A DNA stretch of 43,453 nt from Sphingosinicella sp. (lineage in GTDB: Bacteria; Pseudomonadota; Alphaproteobacteria; Sphingomonadales; Sphingomonadaceae). Below the pieces are notes generated by a model. The model saw nothing but the letters and a program-made list of their open reading frames with translations, searched no databases and was not told the origin of the DNA. The position numbers were made by a program, and so were the translations under genes. Positions 42,836-43,453 of the stretch are shown here, piece by piece (the stretch's first letter is position 1; each line of letters starts with the position of its first letter). The DNA lies in the NCBI GenBank assembly GCA_013816585.1, contig JACDEE010000021.1:1-43453 (forward strand), written 5' to 3'.

Positions 42836-42962
42836 AGGCGTGGGCAATCAGCGTCCCAGCGCCGCTAAAATGCCGTAGGAAGGTTGTTTGAGCTGTTAGC
42901 TTGATTAAGGTCTTGCCGAGCGAGCGCATCTTCGGGGATTGTCTGCTTTCGACCCATGGCGG

Positions 42963-43327
42963 TCATTCGGCGGACTGCGGCTGGAGTGCTGATTTTGGCC
43001 GATAGCCCAATGAAGCCAGCACTCTTTGTTCGTTTGCTTCCCCCAGCCCTTTCACAACGTAGTGAGCGGCTCCGTAGGGCGTGTTGTCGCGGGCAAGCTT
43101 AATCATTGTAAAGCCTCTTCCCCAGCTGTCATCCAGTTGACGCTTGGTTATTCGTTCATTGGGGTCTGCCTCATGGAGCAAGAAGTGGGCATGAGGCTTG
43201 CCGTTCCGACCGCTTTCCACAGTCGCAAGATACCTGAAGCTCGATCCTGCTTTTCGCAGTCGTTTCCAGTAACGTTGAAGTTCCTCAACTGCTTCATGGA
43301 CGATGAGCTCTCGCCGCTCGGCTTGCT
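42963..43327 (-). pseudogene. HUH-type Rep protein, 5' end cut by IS5-family element
   Basis: The minus-strand frame is open to the IS border and gives ELIVHEAVEELQRYWKRLRK, FRYLATVESGRNGKPHAHFL and AAHYVVKGLGEANEQRV. PHAHFLL is the His-x-His metal motif, and Tyr in HYVVKGLG fits the catalytic Tyr-x-x-Lys of rolling-circle replication proteins of the ORF2/G2P kind. No ATG exists between the IS5 tail and this block, so the start was lost. A shorter GTG start at 43220 would lose the conserved strand before HUH. Confidence 0.65.
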
Positions 43328-43453
43328 CTAGGCCATAGACTCATAAGCGCGCAACCACAGGCGCATTGAGGCGAGCTTGACCATGGCGAGGAAGTTGTCG
43401 GCGAGCTTGTCGTAGCGCGTGGAGATCCGGCGGAAGTGCTTCAATTTGCTGAA
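43328..43453 (-). mobile_element. IS5-family transposase, C-terminal end
   Basis: The minus strand enters from the window edge and reads FSKLKHFRRISTRYDKLADN and FLAMVKLASMRLWLRAYESM, ending at TAG (43330-43328). ATRYDKLAxNFLAxVxLA is the usual end of IS5-type DDE transposases. Only the tail is in the window. It abuts the HUH Rep fragment, whose 5' end it has replaced. Confidence 0.85.

Larger units (their letters stand above)
34743..43453. mobile_element. genomic island at tRNA-Tyr (left part)
   Basis: The segment from the tRNA-Tyr gene to the window end has a tyrosine integrase, two Rep-like genes, a serine recombinase, an IS5-family element, repeats and unrecognised genes. Coding sequence is less GC-rich than in the core (more ATA, CTA, AGT codons). 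No second copy of the tRNA 3' end is seen by eye, so the right border is outside the window or lost. Confidence 0.8.

Noticed and set aside
42685-42891. Small plus-strand frame of 68 codons in repeat B
   Set aside because: It lies in the repeat unit and has no ribosome site. Its similarity to a recombinase segment (KSIAQA) comes from the 16-bp motif, not from a gene.
34830-43453. Second copy of the tRNA-Tyr 3' end as right attachment site
   Set aside because: Searched by eye for TTCGAATCCAGCC and CCTGTCCACCA; none seen.
1-43453. CRISPR array, rRNA genes, riboswitch
   Set aside because: No regular spaced repeats, no rRNA-like sequence and no riboswitch core that I recognise.

Overview
The window reads as a chromosomal segment of a GC-rich alphaproteobacterium, most likely a member of the Sphingomonadales. 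The reasons are the gene order ubiG / lysC / ptsP / RodZ-like / ybgF, the NDUFA9-like reductase next to uppP, a TonB-dependent receptor with a reduced plug, and many small detoxification genes (glutathione transferases, GFA proteins, azoreductase, pirin). No organism name can be proved from the sequence alone.

Layout. 1-2810: the tail of an IS481-type transposase, then a leftward group of an AraC-type regulator, a DoxX-like membrane protein and an alpha/beta hydrolase. 2934-16826: mainly core genes, comprising a YbgF/CpoB-like periplasmic protein, a RodZ-like HTH membrane protein, PtsP, a TonB-dependent receptor, a monooxygenase pair, aspartate kinase, UbiG, LysE exporter, GST, UppP and an NDUFA9-like protein. 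tRNA-Leu(CAG) follows at 16929. 17089-34586: accessory metabolism, comprising an AraC/GyrI regulator, a double-domain aspartyl protease, two head-to-head TPR gene fragments, a frameshifted light/stress-type histidine kinase, GFA proteins, a DUF885 lipoprotein with two very small downstream genes, a LysR/azoreductase/GST/pirin cluster, a GH1-like glycosidase, an AlgI-like O-acetyltransferase with its SGNH-like partner, AlkA, ferredoxin and RlmB.

34743-43453: a genomic island starts at tRNA-Tyr(GTA). It has a tyrosine integrase right after the tRNA, a protein that looks like a rolling-circle initiator, a probable two-gene defence module (soluble protein plus four-helix membrane protein), a protein containing only the C-terminal part of RarA/MgsA coupled to a serine recombinase, a small XRE-type regulator lying between two diverged ~300-bp direct repeats, and an HUH-type Rep gene that is cut by an IS5-family element at the window edge. 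Base use here is visibly less GC-rich than in the core. No right-hand copy of the tRNA-Tyr end is seen, so the island probably extends beyond the window.

The least expected signal is a 16-bp palindrome-like motif (consensus STGMARTYRAYTKCAS) that I find nine times, only in the island: inside the Rep-like gene, inside the serine recombinase gene, and at the ends of both repeat units around the regulator. It could be an operator network or a set of replication/recombination sites.

Three genes (TPR fragment, histidine kinase, candidate defence protein) are each broken by a one-base change in a short homopolymer. That pattern is as compatible with assembly errors as with true gene decay.
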